Source: an uncultured Clostridium sp. (GTDB lineage: Bacteria > Bacillota > Clostridia > TANB77 > CAG-508). From it: a stretch of DNA of 38,813 nucleotides. The position numbers and the translations under genes were made by a program. Position 1 is the first letter of the stretch. Each line of letters begins with the position of its first letter. Positions 16,003-24,471 of the stretch are shown in pieces. Location of the stretch: NCBI GenBank assembly GCA_946565805.1, contig CAMNWO010000003.1, positions 1 to 38,813 on the forward strand, read 5' to 3'. Below the pieces are notes generated by a model that was not told the DNA's origin, searched no databases, and saw only the letters and a list, made by a program, of their open reading frames with translations.

Positions 16003-17568
16003 CTAAAAATATAAAGCTAGGCGAAAACCAATTTCCTCCCTTGGAGTCATAGTAGAACTGTAGTTGCGAGCAGAGGCTGAAAAAGTTTTACCATCAACTG
16101 AGTAATAACCACCCCTGCGTACTCTAGACAAAACGTTAGAGCAGTAAGCTTCCATTGTCAATTCTTCTACATTTCCTGCCATATCATAAATATTTTTTCG
16201 CTTGTTTACAGTTTCCTCTGGTTTATTACTATAAATCAAATCTTTTCCCGCTATATGATTTGTATTTATCTCCATATTTCCTGAATTGAAATTTTGAAAT
16301 TCGGGAACATACCATCCTTTTTTACTACTATCTCTCACATAAGAACTGGTTGATGGAGTTCCTTTGATATAACTATTATCCAAAAATTGCATGGTAGCAT
16401 CCCATTGTACTCCATATACTAAAGTACTGGTTACTTTTTCGCGATATGATTTATCATTTGTAAACTCTTTTGCATATTGCACAGCTCCCCCATTTAAATC
16501 TGTCAGACTATTATTTCCCCAGCTAACATAGTTATATACTGTTTGGTTCTTTTTTACTACTACTTTATTATTTTCTTTTCCTGCTTCATATCTTCCCATA
16601 TAAAAGCCTTTGTTATTCGGATTTGTTACACTATGATACATAGCTGCATATAAATCTTTTTCTTCCTGACTTCCATTTTTATATGGTTCAGAATAGTTAG
16701 AAAAAAAAGATTGTTTATCTCCGTTACTATAGCCCTCTACTCTCTTAAAGTCAGTTTCGTTTTCTACTGGAATCCATACAAACTCATTTCCTGTACTTTT
16801 ATGATTTTCATCTATTTCATCGGTTATAACTAGTCCATTGTCTATCTTATTGATTGTACTAGATATTCCCACTGCAAATCCTTCTGGGATTTTTGCTGTT
16901 TTATTATTACTATCCGTATACGTTTGTGTTTCTGTATAAATATCTGAAAAGATTTCAGTTGTTCCTATATTCGTTATTGTTATCTTTTTAGTTGTTGTTT
17001 CTCCATTACTTCCTTCTGCCGTTACTGTATAAACTCCACTTGTAGTTACTGTAAAAGTTGCAGTTCCTGTATTGGTTGCAATTACTTTTCCTTGTTTTGT
17101 TATCTTAGTTATTCTCTCTTTTTCTCCTATTGTTGCCGTTATGGTTACTGTTACTTCTGTTCCTTCAGCCACTTGTTTTTCTGTACTTAAGCTATAATCT
17201 ATTACTGGCTTTGTTGCTTTTCTGATTACATTTCCATTTCCATCAATCACAAATGTGTATTCATCTAAATCCACTTCAATAGGAAAGCCACCATTCGTAT
17301 CTCGTATTTTGCCTACATTTGGTATTTTTCCTAATTCTTCTTTTACCTTATTTGCTGTTAGCTTTCCTTCATTGTCAAGACTTCCTGTTACTGCGATTTT
17401 TACTTGCTCTTCTGCATTTGCTGTTTTCGTTTCTCTTTTAGCAGTAGTTGCCTTTGTTAATAATCCATTTTCTCCTGTTAAAGTTGCAATACTGATTCCT
17501 GCTAGAATTAGTAAAACAATAATGGTAATTACTAATGCAATTAGCGTAATTCCTTTGTTTTTTGTCAT
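16003..17568 (-). CDS. Prepilin-like N-terminus / SUMF1 (formylglycine-enzyme-like) surface protein
   Basis: A 521-aa protein in three parts. Residues 1-35 form a prepilin-like leader: a short basic end, Gly6, then the hydrophobic ITLIALVITIIVLLILAG without the usual Glu5 of type IV pilins. Residues about 120-205 look like an Ig/Big-type beta domain (GTATFTVTTSGVYTVTAEGS). From about 250 follows a SUMF1/C-type-lectin-like domain: EFVWIPVEN, GFYMGRYEAGKE, NIYDMAGNVEE, RRGGYYS and the closing EIGFRLALY. No formylglycine-forming activity should be assumed; the fold is also used for binding. It is a paralogue of the gene at 20209, with close similarity up to about residue 265 and strong divergence after. 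AGGAGGAAA-like site before ATG. Likely surface or pseudopilus-associated. Confidence 0.8.
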   Translation of the reverse strand: MTKNKGITLIALVITIIVLLILAGISIATLTGENGLLTKATTAKRETKTANAEEQVKIAVTGSLDNEGKLTANKVKEELGKIPNVGKIRDTNGGFPIEVDLDEYTFVIDGNGNVIRKATKPVIDYSLSTEKQVAEGTEVTVTITATIGEKERITKITKQGKVIATNTGTATFTVTTSGVYTVTAEGSNGETTTKKITITNIGTTEIFSDIYTETQTYTDSNNKTAKIPEGFAVGISSTINKIDNGLVITDEIDENHKSTGNEFVWIPVENETDFKRVEGYSNGDKQSFFSNYSEPYKNGSQEEKDLYAAMYHSVTNPNNKGFYMGRYEAGKENNKVVVKKNQTVYNYVSWGNNSLTDLNGGAVQYAKEFTNDKSYREKVTSTLVYGVQWDATMQFLDNSYIKGTPSTSSYVRDSSKKGWYVPEFQNFNSGNMEINTNHIAGKDLIYSNKPEETVNKRKNIYDMAGNVEELTMEAYCSNVLSRVRRGGYYSVDGKTFSASARNYSSTMTPREEIGFRLALYF

Positions 17569-17680
17569 TTTCTTTCCTCCATTTTCTTCTGTTTTATAAT
17601 AGAAATTTTATCAATCGCAGAGGAATTATGTCTATATATTTTCAGTTATGTTATTATTTTTTATAATCTAACTTTTCAGG

Positions 17681-17709
17681 TTGCAAAAAAAAGAAACTTA
17701 GCATATAAT
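17681..17709 (+). promoter_or_regulatory. Promoter of murF-ddl
   Basis: TTGCAA (17681-17686) and TATAAT (17704-17709) with a 17-nt spacer, 30 nt before the murF start. Confidence 0.7.
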
Positions 17710-17739
17710 TTAGCAAAAGAAAAAAGAGAGGTAATCAAT

Positions 17740-19146
17740 TTGAAAAATTTAAGCCTAAAAGAAATCATAGAAGTAACCAAAGGAGAACTAATACAAGGAA
17801 ACCCAGAAACTATCTGTCAAAACTTTTCGAAAGATACACGAACCATTCAAAAAGGAGATACTTATATTGCTATTAAAGGAGAAACTTTTGATGGGAATTT
17901 ATTTTGGAAAGAAGCTTTAAAAAAGGGCGCAGATTGTGTCATTGTATCAGAAATTTCCTATGAAGAAAAAGATTTAGAAACTTATCAAGATAAAAACATC
18001 ATTAAAGTAAAAGACACATTAGAAGCCTTATATGAAATAGCAAAATTAAAAAGAAGTTTCTATCAAATACCAGTTATCGCAATAACAGGAAGCGTAGGAA
18101 AAACAAGTACAAAAGATATAGTAGCCAATGTAGTATCACAAAAATACAAAACATTAAAAACAATAGGAAACAATAATAATAATATTGGTTTGCCACTTAC
18201 TATCTTAAGATTACAAGAGGAAGAAGCAATGGTATTAGAAATGGGAATGAACCATTTTGGAGAAATCAGCTTATTGACTAGTATAGCAAAACCTGATATC
18301 TGTATCATTACAAACATTGGAACATCTCATATTGGAAATCTAGGTTCCAGAGAAAACATTTTAAAAGCTAAGCTAGAAATATTAGAAGGAACCAATAATC
18401 CAACTATTATTATAAACAACGACAATGACCTATTGCATACATGGCAAGAAGAAAATAAAAATATTAGGAATATTGTAACTTATGGAATACAAAATCAAAG
18501 TGACTTGAATGCTAAAAGTATTTGTTTAAATGGAGAAAACAGTGAATTTGTTTGTACCTTAGAGGGAGAAGAAACAAAAATAAAAGTACCAGTAGGAGGA
18601 GAACATTTTATTCTAAATGCGTTATGTGCAGTAAGTGTTGGGAATGCATTAAAAATAGAGACTGAAAAAATTGTAAAAGGAATTCAAGATTTTGAATTGA
18701 CCAAAAAAAGAATGGATATAGTAGAATTAAGCGATGGTACGAAAATAATTAATGATGCCTATAATGCAAGCTTAGAATCCATGCAAGCAAGTCTTAAATA
18801 CTTATCAGAATTTAAAAATAACAGAAAAATTGCAGTGTTAGGAGATATGTTAGAACTAGGAGAATATACGCAAAAGCTTCATGAACAAGTAGGAGAAGCT
18901 GTAAAACAAAATGAAATTGATATTTTAATAACCAGTGGAGAAAATGCCAAATATATTGAAAAACGAGCAAAAGAGATAGGAATGCCAGAAGAAAATGTGT
19001 ATCATTTTGAAAATAAAGAAGAGATTGCGAAAAAATTAAAAGAAATTCTAAAATCAGGAGATATTGTTTTATTTAAAGCATCTAATGGTATGAGATTTTT
19101 TGAATTAGCAGAGGAGGTTCTTTTATGGGACAAAAAGAAAAATTAG
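17740..19146 (+). CDS. murF: UDP-N-acetylmuramoyl-tripeptide--D-alanyl-D-alanine ligase
   Basis: MurF adds D-Ala-D-Ala to the UDP-MurNAc-tripeptide, the last cytosolic step of peptidoglycan precursor synthesis. The 468-aa product has the N-terminal UDP-binding region (FSKDTRTIQKGDTYIAIKGE), the ATP loop GSVGKTSTKD (117-126), GNNNNNIGLPLT, EMGMNHFGEI and the NDAYNASLESM motif of MurF. The start is TTG with AGAGAGGT upstream. The gene overlaps ddl by 22 nt, and ddl makes the dipeptide MurF uses, so the pair is functionally and translationally linked. Confidence 0.95.
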   Translation: MKNLSLKEIIEVTKGELIQGNPETICQNFSKDTRTIQKGDTYIAIKGETFDGNLFWKEALKKGADCVIVSEISYEEKDLETYQDKNIIKVKDTLEALYEIAKLKRSFYQIPVIAITGSVGKTSTKDIVANVVSQKYKTLKTIGNNNNNIGLPLTILRLQEEEAMVLEMGMNHFGEISLLTSIAKPDICIITNIGTSHIGNLGSRENILKAKLEILEGTNNPTIIINNDNDLLHTWQEENKNIRNIVTYGIQNQSDLNAKSICLNGENSEFVCTLEGEETKIKVPVGGEHFILNALCAVSVGNALKIETEKIVKGIQDFELTKKRMDIVELSDGTKIINDAYNASLESMQASLKYLSEFKNNRKIAVLGDMLELGEYTQKLHEQVGEAVKQNEIDILITSGENAKYIEKRAKEIGMPEENVYHFENKEEIAKKLKEILKSGDIVLFKASNGMRFFELAEEVLLWDKKKN

Positions 19147-20144
19147 GAGTCATTTTTGGTGGCATGTCAACAGAAAATGAAGTATCTGTGCTATCAGCCC
19201 AATCTATTTTAAAGAATTTAGACCAAGAAAAATATGAAATTTTTCCTATTTATATTGGGAAAGATGGAGTCTGGTATCAACATGATGAGAAACATGAAAA
19301 GATACAGGATGTTTTTGCATACCTACAAAAGTTGGACATTTTATTTCCTGTATTACATGGTTTATATGGCGAAGATGGGACGATACAAGGACTATTTGAG
19401 TTATTGAAAAAGCCCTATGTAGGATGTGGTGTTTTAGCATCTAGTATAGGAATGGATAAGGTTTATACAAAAATTATTTTTGATAGAGCAGGACTAAAGC
19501 AAGCTAAATACGAGTATGTACGAAAATATCAAGAAAAATACATTTATGTAGATAAAGCATTTAAGGAAGAGATAGTAGACTTAGAACAAATTGCTCAAAA
19601 AATTATGAATAATTTAGAATTTCCAATGTTTATAAAGCCATCTAATTCTGGATCTAGTGTGGGAATTAATAAAGCAAAAAATGAAGAAGAATTAAAAAAA
19701 TATATAGAATATGCTTCAAAATTTGACCATAAAATTTTGATTGAAGAGGGAATTCGAGGCAAAGAAGTGGAGTGTGCTGTATTAGGAAATGAAGAAGTAA
19801 TTGCTTCTTGTGTGGGGGAAGTAAAATCAGCAGAAGAATTTTACAGTTATGATGCAAAATATAAAAATGAAGCATCTAGAACAGAGATACCAGCTAATAT
19901 TCCAGAGGAAATAGTGGAAGAAATTAAAAAACAAGCAATAAAAGCTTTTAAAGCGATTGATGGGAAAGGACTATCTAGAGTGGATTTCTTTATTGAAGAT
20001 GAGACAAATCAAATATATATTAATGAAATTAATACCTTACCAGGCTTTACGAATATCAGCATGTATCCAAAATTGTTTGAGGCAAGTGGTATTAGTTATC
20101 AAGAATTATTAAGCAAGTTAATAGAATTGAGTAATAAAATATAG
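19125..20144 (+). CDS. ddl: D-alanine--D-alanine ligase
   Basis: Ddl joins two D-Ala with ATP to make the dipeptide added by MurF. The 339-aa ATP-grasp protein shows LGVIFGGMSTENEVSVLSA at the start, the HGLYGEDGTIQG loop, KPSNSGSSVGI for ATP binding, and RVDFFIEDE...NEINTLPGFT for the metal and active site. The ATG lies inside the end of murF and is preceded by AGAGGAGG. A family check for the D-Ala-D-Lac type gives no sign of vancomycin-type change, because the Glu/Ser/Tyr-type loop cannot be fully judged by eye. No clear terminator separates it from 20209. Confidence 0.95.
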   Translation: MGQKEKLGVIFGGMSTENEVSVLSAQSILKNLDQEKYEIFPIYIGKDGVWYQHDEKHEKIQDVFAYLQKLDILFPVLHGLYGEDGTIQGLFELLKKPYVGCGVLASSIGMDKVYTKIIFDRAGLKQAKYEYVRKYQEKYIYVDKAFKEEIVDLEQIAQKIMNNLEFPMFIKPSNSGSSVGINKAKNEEELKKYIEYASKFDHKILIEEGIRGKEVECAVLGNEEVIASCVGEVKSAEEFYSYDAKYKNEASRTEIPANIPEEIVEEIKKQAIKAFKAIDGKGLSRVDFFIEDETNQIYINEINTLPGFTNISMYPKLFEASGISYQELLSKLIELSNKI

Positions 20145-20208
20145 ACATAAAACCTTTCTTGTTGATAAAATGCAATTAGAAAATTAAATGAGAAAGGATA
20201 AATCGAAT

Positions 20209-21655
20209 ATGAAATACAAAGGAAAAAATGGTATTACATTAATAGCTTTAGTCATTACCATTATTATTTTATTAATCTTAGCAGGGATAAGTATAGCAAC
20301 GTTAACAGGAGAAAATGGACTATTAACAAAGACTCATACCGCTAAAACAGAAACGAAAAAAGCAAATGCAGAAGAGCAAGTAAAAATCGCAGTAGCAGGA
20401 AGTTTTGATAATGATGGAAAGATAACGGAAGATAAAGTAAAAGAAGAGCTAAGAAAAATACCAAATGTAGGAGAAATACGAGATACCAATAGAGGATTTC
20501 CAATCGAAGTGGATTTGGACGGATACACTTTTGAAATTGATGGAGACGGAAGAGTAACTAGAAAAGCAGTAAAACCAGTTGTAGATTATAGCTTAAGTAT
20601 AGAAGAGCAAGTAGTAGAAGGAACAGAAATAACAGTAAAGATAATGGCAACGATAGGAGAAGGTGAGACAATAACAAAGATAACAAAACAAGGTGAAGTA
20701 CTTGCAACTAACACAGGAACTGCTACTTTTACAGTAACTACAAATGGAGTTTATACTGTTGTTGTCGAAGGAAGTAATGGAGAAACAACAACAACTAAAA
20801 TAATAATCAAAAATATAGGAACAACTGAAATTTTTTCTGATATCTACACATTAACACAAACGTATACAGATAGCAATCATAAAACAGCCAGAATACCAGA
20901 AGGATTTGCAGTTGGAATATCAAGTACAATTGATAAAGTAGATAATGGATTAGTTATCACGGATGCTATTGATGAAAATCACAAAAGTATAGGAAACGAA
21001 TTTGTATGGATTCCAATAACATCTTCTAATGTTACTAAATATAAAAGAAACAATGAAGTTTATGCACTTTCTCCACTTAATTATGGATTAGTTGAAATAG
21101 AGGGGTATCTTCCAGAAGGAGTTTCTAATGAAAAAGATACAGTTATTTCACGGAACGGGTTTCTATTTTGGAAGATTTGAAGCGGGAAAAGATAGTACAG
21201 GTAAATTGGTGTGCAAAAAAGATGTGACTGTATGGAGTAATATTTCACAGTCCTATGCAATGAATAAAGCAAAAGAATTAAAGCCTACAGGTTCTGTAAG
21301 AAGTGCACTTGTATCTGGAAACCAATGGGATTATGTAATGGGGTGTGTTAATGGAAAACCCGATGGTGTCGGTACTCCTTTTGATGTGACTAAGAGTGGC
21401 GGCAGATCTTCGGCTACAAATGGAAAAACTACAGGAGCAAGTAAAGCTGATAAAGTGTATAATATATATGACTTGGAAGGTAATTTTCAAGAGTATGATA
21501 CTGGTATTACAAACTATTACAATTCAGGTCCAGAAGCTATTGTAAGAGGAGGATGCCATACAAGATCTTCGAGTGCTGCCTCTGCATATGATTTTTGGTT
21601 TAGGGCTGATTATCAACAATCCTATTCCTTCCGTTGTATATTGTATGTGTTATAG
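20209..21655 (+). CDS. Prepilin-like/SUMF1 surface protein with an apparent +1 shift at CGGA
   Basis: Paralogue of 16003-17568 in opposite orientation. Frame one runs from ATG 20209 (AGAAAGGA upstream; an ATG at 20188 has no site) to a TGA at 21178-21180. Frame two continues to 21655. At 21148 the sequence is TCA CGG AAC GGG; skipping C21151 gives TCA GGA ACG GGT, i.e. VIS-GTGFYFGRFEAGKD, the expected SUMF1 start (compare GFYMGRYEAGKE in the paralogue). The joined product is 481 aa: prepilin-like leader (about 7-30), beta domain and SUMF1 domain ending SFRCILYVL. The last 110 nt are GC-richer than the rest and highly diverged. It could be a pseudogene, an error or a recoded gene. Confidence 0.7.
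21151..21154 (+). other. CGGA frameshift site in the prepilin/SUMF1 gene
   Basis: In-frame CGG followed by A. Reading GGA (Gly) after skipping C21151 joins the two halves of the gene. The zero frame reaches TGA at 21178. Confidence 0.6.
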
Positions 21656-21697
21656 AAATGCAAGTTGACAAAAGATATGAAGTTTATGTGAATTTTA

Positions 21698-21726
21698 TTG
21701 AAGAAAACAGAAAAACATGATATAAT
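21698..21726 (+). promoter_or_regulatory. Promoter of the Pr6Pr-like gene
   Basis: TTGAAG (21698-21703) and TATAAT (21721-21726) with 17 nt between, 44 nt before the start. Confidence 0.6.
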
Positions 21727-21769
21727 AACAAAGCAGTTAGAAAACTCAGCAAACTGAAAGGAGAAAACC

Positions 21770-22531
21770 ATGAATAAAAGGAAAATTTCTTTTGTCTATC
21801 GGTTATTTCTAATAGCAAGTTTATTAGTAGGAGTTATACTTACTCTAAAAAATACAATCTTAGTAAGATATTCATTGTCTTATTATACAACGCAAAGTAA
21901 CATACTGTGTTTGATAATATTTTCCTTATTTTTAATAGGAGATATAGTAGGATATGAATATCGGCAAAAAACTTGGTATCCAGTTTTAAAGGGCTCCATT
22001 ACCATAACCATTTTAATAACTTGTATCATTTATTTAGGGGTATTAGTGCCTAACGATTTAGTAATGTATACAGTAACCTATCAAGGAATGCTTGGTAAAA
22101 GAATAGGAAACCTTTTGGTACATGCTATATCACCAACGATGGTAGCGTTAGACTATTGCTTTGATGAAAAAGGAAGATTTGCACTGTGGAATCCACCTAT
22201 GTGGTTATTTTTCCCCATTTTGTATGTTAGCTTTGTCTATTCTGGAAAGGGAAAATTTTATAGTATTGGAGGTTCCAGGGAATTTGCTTACTTTTTCTTG
22301 GACTATAAAAAAATAGGTGTAAAAGGTGTTAGTATATGCGTTACAGCAATAGCAGTTGGGATTATAGTGTTAGGGTATTTATTTGTATTTTTAGATTACA
22401 AGCTTGCTAAAAAAGTAAAACAAAAGAAAATAAAAAAACATAAAGATAGCAAAGTTTTGCTTTGCTATCTTTATGTTTTTTTTAATACTTTGATACATGC
22501 TTTTTATTGCAAATTACGACGTTTTTTGTAA
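21770..22531 (+). CDS. Pr6Pr-like integral membrane protein
   Basis: The 253-aa frame encodes about six membrane helices (around 10-27, 41-58, 70-90, 103-125, 145-160 and 190-212) and resembles the Pr6Pr (FAR-17a/AIG1-like) family, whose function in bacteria is not established. Visible family-type features are YTTQSNILCLI, the LLVHAISPTMVALDYCFDEKG region and WNPPMWLFFPILYV. AAAGGAG precedes the ATG. Two in-frame CGG codons (VYRLF and YEYRQK) read sensibly as Arg. Oddly, the last 30 codons run through a perfect 23-bp terminator hairpin at 22432-22482. The conserved part ends near residue 220, so the natural stop may have been lost through a one-base change in the A7 run at 22432. Confidence 0.7.
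   Translation: MNKRKISFVYRLFLIASLLVGVILTLKNTILVRYSLSYYTTQSNILCLIIFSLFLIGDIVGYEYRQKTWYPVLKGSITITILITCIIYLGVLVPNDLVMYTVTYQGMLGKRIGNLLVHAISPTMVALDYCFDEKGRFALWNPPMWLFFPILYVSFVYSGKGKFYSIGGSREFAYFFLDYKKIGVKGVSICVTAIAVGIIVLGYLFVFLDYKLAKKVKQKKIKKHKDSKVLLCYLYVFFNTLIHAFYCKLRRFL
22432..22482 (+). terminator. Perfect 23-bp terminator hairpin inside the end of the Pr6Pr-like frame
   Basis: Arms 22432-22454 and 22460-22482 are exactly complementary around a TTTTG loop, with the T-run continuing to 22483. It lies 49 nt before the stop codon of the overlapping frame. Confidence 0.85.
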
Positions 22532-22623
22532 AAAGTGTTATGGTTTAATAATTATACTTTTAATAATTGTTTCCCTAAAACTTTTCTATATTTTATTGAA
22601 ACTATGGATTTTTTTTCAATTTA

Positions 22624-22632
22624 TGGTATAAT
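22624..22632 (+). promoter_or_regulatory. Extended -10 promoter of the DnaJ-like gene
   Basis: TGGTATAAT is an extended -10 box (TATAAT at 22627-22632). No good -35 is present at the right distance. Confidence 0.5.
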
Positions 22633-22663
22633 AGGCTTACCTGATTTTGGGAGGATGTTAAAA

Positions 22664-23539
22664 ATGGTTTTTAAAAATTATTATAAAATATTAGATTTAG
22701 AAACAAGTCATGTTTCAATCGATGAAATAAAAATAGCATACAGACAAGCAGCCAAAAAGTATCACCCAGACGTAAATGTGGGAGATACCTTAGCAGAAGA
22801 AAGAATAAAAGATATCAATGAGGCCTATCGAACGCTATCAGTTCCTGCTTCTAAGAGGAAATACGATAGAATTTGGAATTCTCGTTTTGGAAAAGCTCAA
22901 AAAGCCTTTACAGGAAAAGGAGAAAAGGGAAGTATTCTTAATATGTTCTTAGGAAATACAGAAGAAAATAAAGTAACCCAAACCGTTTATCGAAAAGTAG
23001 GGATCAAAGGAGAAAACATAGAAACAGAAATTAATATTAACATACAAGAAGCTTTTTATGGGATGGAAAAGATGATATCTTTGAGAACGCCAGAAGGAAA
23101 AATAAAAAGTATAACCATTTCTATTCCCAAAGGCATTCGAAATGGAGAAAAAATTCGCCTAATTGGACAAGGTAAAGTAGGACAGAATGGTGGAAAAAAT
23201 GGAGATTTATTAATAAAAATAAATATTGAAGATAGTAAAACATTTAAATTAAAAGAATGTGATTTATATACAGATTTATTATTAACACCATGGGAAGCAG
23301 CGTTAGGAACAAGAGCAACGATATCATCCATCGATGATGAAACTAAAATATATATTCCACAAGGAATTCAAAGTGGAGAAAGAATTAAAATTCCAGGAAA
23401 AGGGTATCAAGATGGAAATGGTATAAGAGGAGATTTAATAGCAGAAATTAAAATTATGGTACCAAAGCAATTAAGTGAACAAGAAAAAGAAATATTTGAA
23501 AAATTAAATGAGATATCGAATTTTAATCCAAGAAGTTAA
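22664..23539 (+). CDS. DnaJ-type co-chaperone without zinc finger (CbpA-like)
   Basis: This 291-aa protein has an N-terminal J domain (1-65) with the Hsp70-activating HPD at 34-36 in KKYHPDVNVG, a short linker with some Gly, then two C-terminal DnaJ substrate-binding domains (ISIPKGIRNGEKIRLIGQG and IYIPQGIQSGERIKIPGKGY). The four CXXCXGXG zinc repeats of true DnaJ are absent, as in CbpA-type proteins. It would stimulate DnaK in the cytosol. The start at 22664 follows GGGAGG by 8 nt; the frame is open further upstream without a site. No dnaK or grpE lies nearby. Confidence 0.88.
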   Translation: MVFKNYYKILDLETSHVSIDEIKIAYRQAAKKYHPDVNVGDTLAEERIKDINEAYRTLSVPASKRKYDRIWNSRFGKAQKAFTGKGEKGSILNMFLGNTEENKVTQTVYRKVGIKGENIETEININIQEAFYGMEKMISLRTPEGKIKSITISIPKGIRNGEKIRLIGQGKVGQNGGKNGDLLIKINIEDSKTFKLKECDLYTDLLLTPWEAALGTRATISSIDDETKIYIPQGIQSGERIKIPGKGYQDGNGIRGDLIAEIKIMVPKQLSEQEKEIFEKLNEISNFNPRS

Positions 23540-23568
23540 GAAAAAAACATAATTTACATAAAAAAACA

Positions 23569-23597
23569 TTGACAAAGTGCTTGATTTTAGCTATAAT
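23569..23597 (+). promoter_or_regulatory. Strong promoter of the coupling-protein unit
   Basis: TTGACA (23569-23574) and TATAAT (23592-23597) with 17 nt between, ahead of three closely spaced genes (23659-26491). Confidence 0.8.
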
Positions 23598-23658
23598 TAA
23601 TTATAGTGTTGTACAAAAGACAAACTATGGATTAAAAATCGTAGGAAGAGGTGTAAGA

Positions 23659-24177
23659 ATGGAAACAATACAGGGGAAACACTTTAGTATAACCGATCCA
23701 GAAGGGGTCAAAACAGTCATTTACCAAGTCAATAAGACTAGAAAAGAATATTTAGAAGAATATCCTAAATATACAGTGGAAAGATTAGACCATACAGAAG
23801 AGCTAGTAGGAAAACTAAATAAGAAGACCTATTATGTGGAAGAGCCACAAAAGCAAGGGAATCAATTAGTAATTCTATCCTTTGGTAAAGACAGAGTTGT
23901 GATTAATTCGGGATTATTACTAGGGGATGAAATAAAAATTACTAAAAAACCAACACCTGTTAAGTTTGATACATTATATTCAGAAGAAGAAATGGAATAC
24001 AAAGATGTTATGTATACACCAAATTTGAAAAGACAAATATCTATTATCGATCCAGAAACTACAGAAGAGGTGAAGCCAGTGCTTTACTTTGATGAAAAAA
24101 CAAATGAAGTAAAAGGAAAATGTAAATTAAAACCATATAAATCATATTTTGCATTTGAAGTAGTGGAAGATAAATAG
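23659..24177 (+). CDS. Unknown soluble protein upstream of the coupling ATPase
   Basis: The 172-aa product has no signal peptide or membrane segment and is rich in charged beta-strand-like stretches. Segments such as VVINSGLLLGDEIKI and the later SIIDPETTEEVKPVLYFDE look like small beta domains. I recognise no family. The start at 23659 follows GGAAGAGGTG and lies 61 nt after a consensus -10; the upstream open frame from 23569 overlaps the promoter and is rejected. The next gene begins 13 nt after its stop, and the coupling ATPase follows 26 nt later, so it likely works with that ATPase. Confidence 0.65.
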   Translation: METIQGKHFSITDPEGVKTVIYQVNKTRKEYLEEYPKYTVERLDHTEELVGKLNKKTYYVEEPQKQGNQLVILSFGKDRVVINSGLLLGDEIKITKKPTPVKFDTLYSEEEMEYKDVMYTPNLKRQISIIDPETTEEVKPVLYFDEKTNEVKGKCKLKPYKSYFAFEVVEDK

Positions 24178-24190
24178 AGAGGAGTTTATT

Positions 24191-24445
24191 ATGAGTATAA
24201 AAAGCGAAAACAAAGAAAGATGGAATGACCCGGCAGGTCCACAAGATAAAACAAAAGTTAATGGGTTAGAAGTAGTATATCTTCATACGAAAAATAAAGA
24301 AAAAGAAGAAGAAAAAACAGAAACTGGAGCAAAAGTAGAAAGAAGAGTTATGGGACCAGTTATTTCTGACCAATTAGAAGAAGGATTAGTATTCTATACA
24401 GAAGAATACAAAGAAAAAAGCAAAGGCTCAGAGATAGGAGAATAA
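24191..24445 (+). CDS. Small charged hypothetical protein
   Basis: The 84-aa, highly charged product (runs of E and K, few hydrophobics) is probably soluble and partly disordered. Nothing in it identifies a family. AGAGGAG lies before the ATG. It sits between the unknown gene at 23659 and the VirD4/TraG-type ATPase at 24472 on one apparent transcript, and could be an adaptor or accessory protein for it, which is only inference from position. Confidence 0.6.
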   Translation: MSIKSENKERWNDPAGPQDKTKVNGLEVVYLHTKNKEKEEEKTETGAKVERRVMGPVISDQLEEGLVFYTEEYKEKSKGSEIGE

Positions 24446-24471
24446 TTAACACAAAAGAGTAGGTGAATTTT

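Noticed and set aside
20188..20208. Upstream ATG at 20188 for the second prepilin-like protein
   Set aside because: It lacks a ribosome binding site; AGAAAGGA lies between it and the ATG at 20209, which also gives the shorter basic leader typical of prepilin-like starts.
21770..22531. The two CGG codons in the Pr6Pr-like gene as shift sites
   Set aside because: The frame is continuous and membrane-like on both sides, CGG is followed by T and C rather than A, and Arg fits both places.
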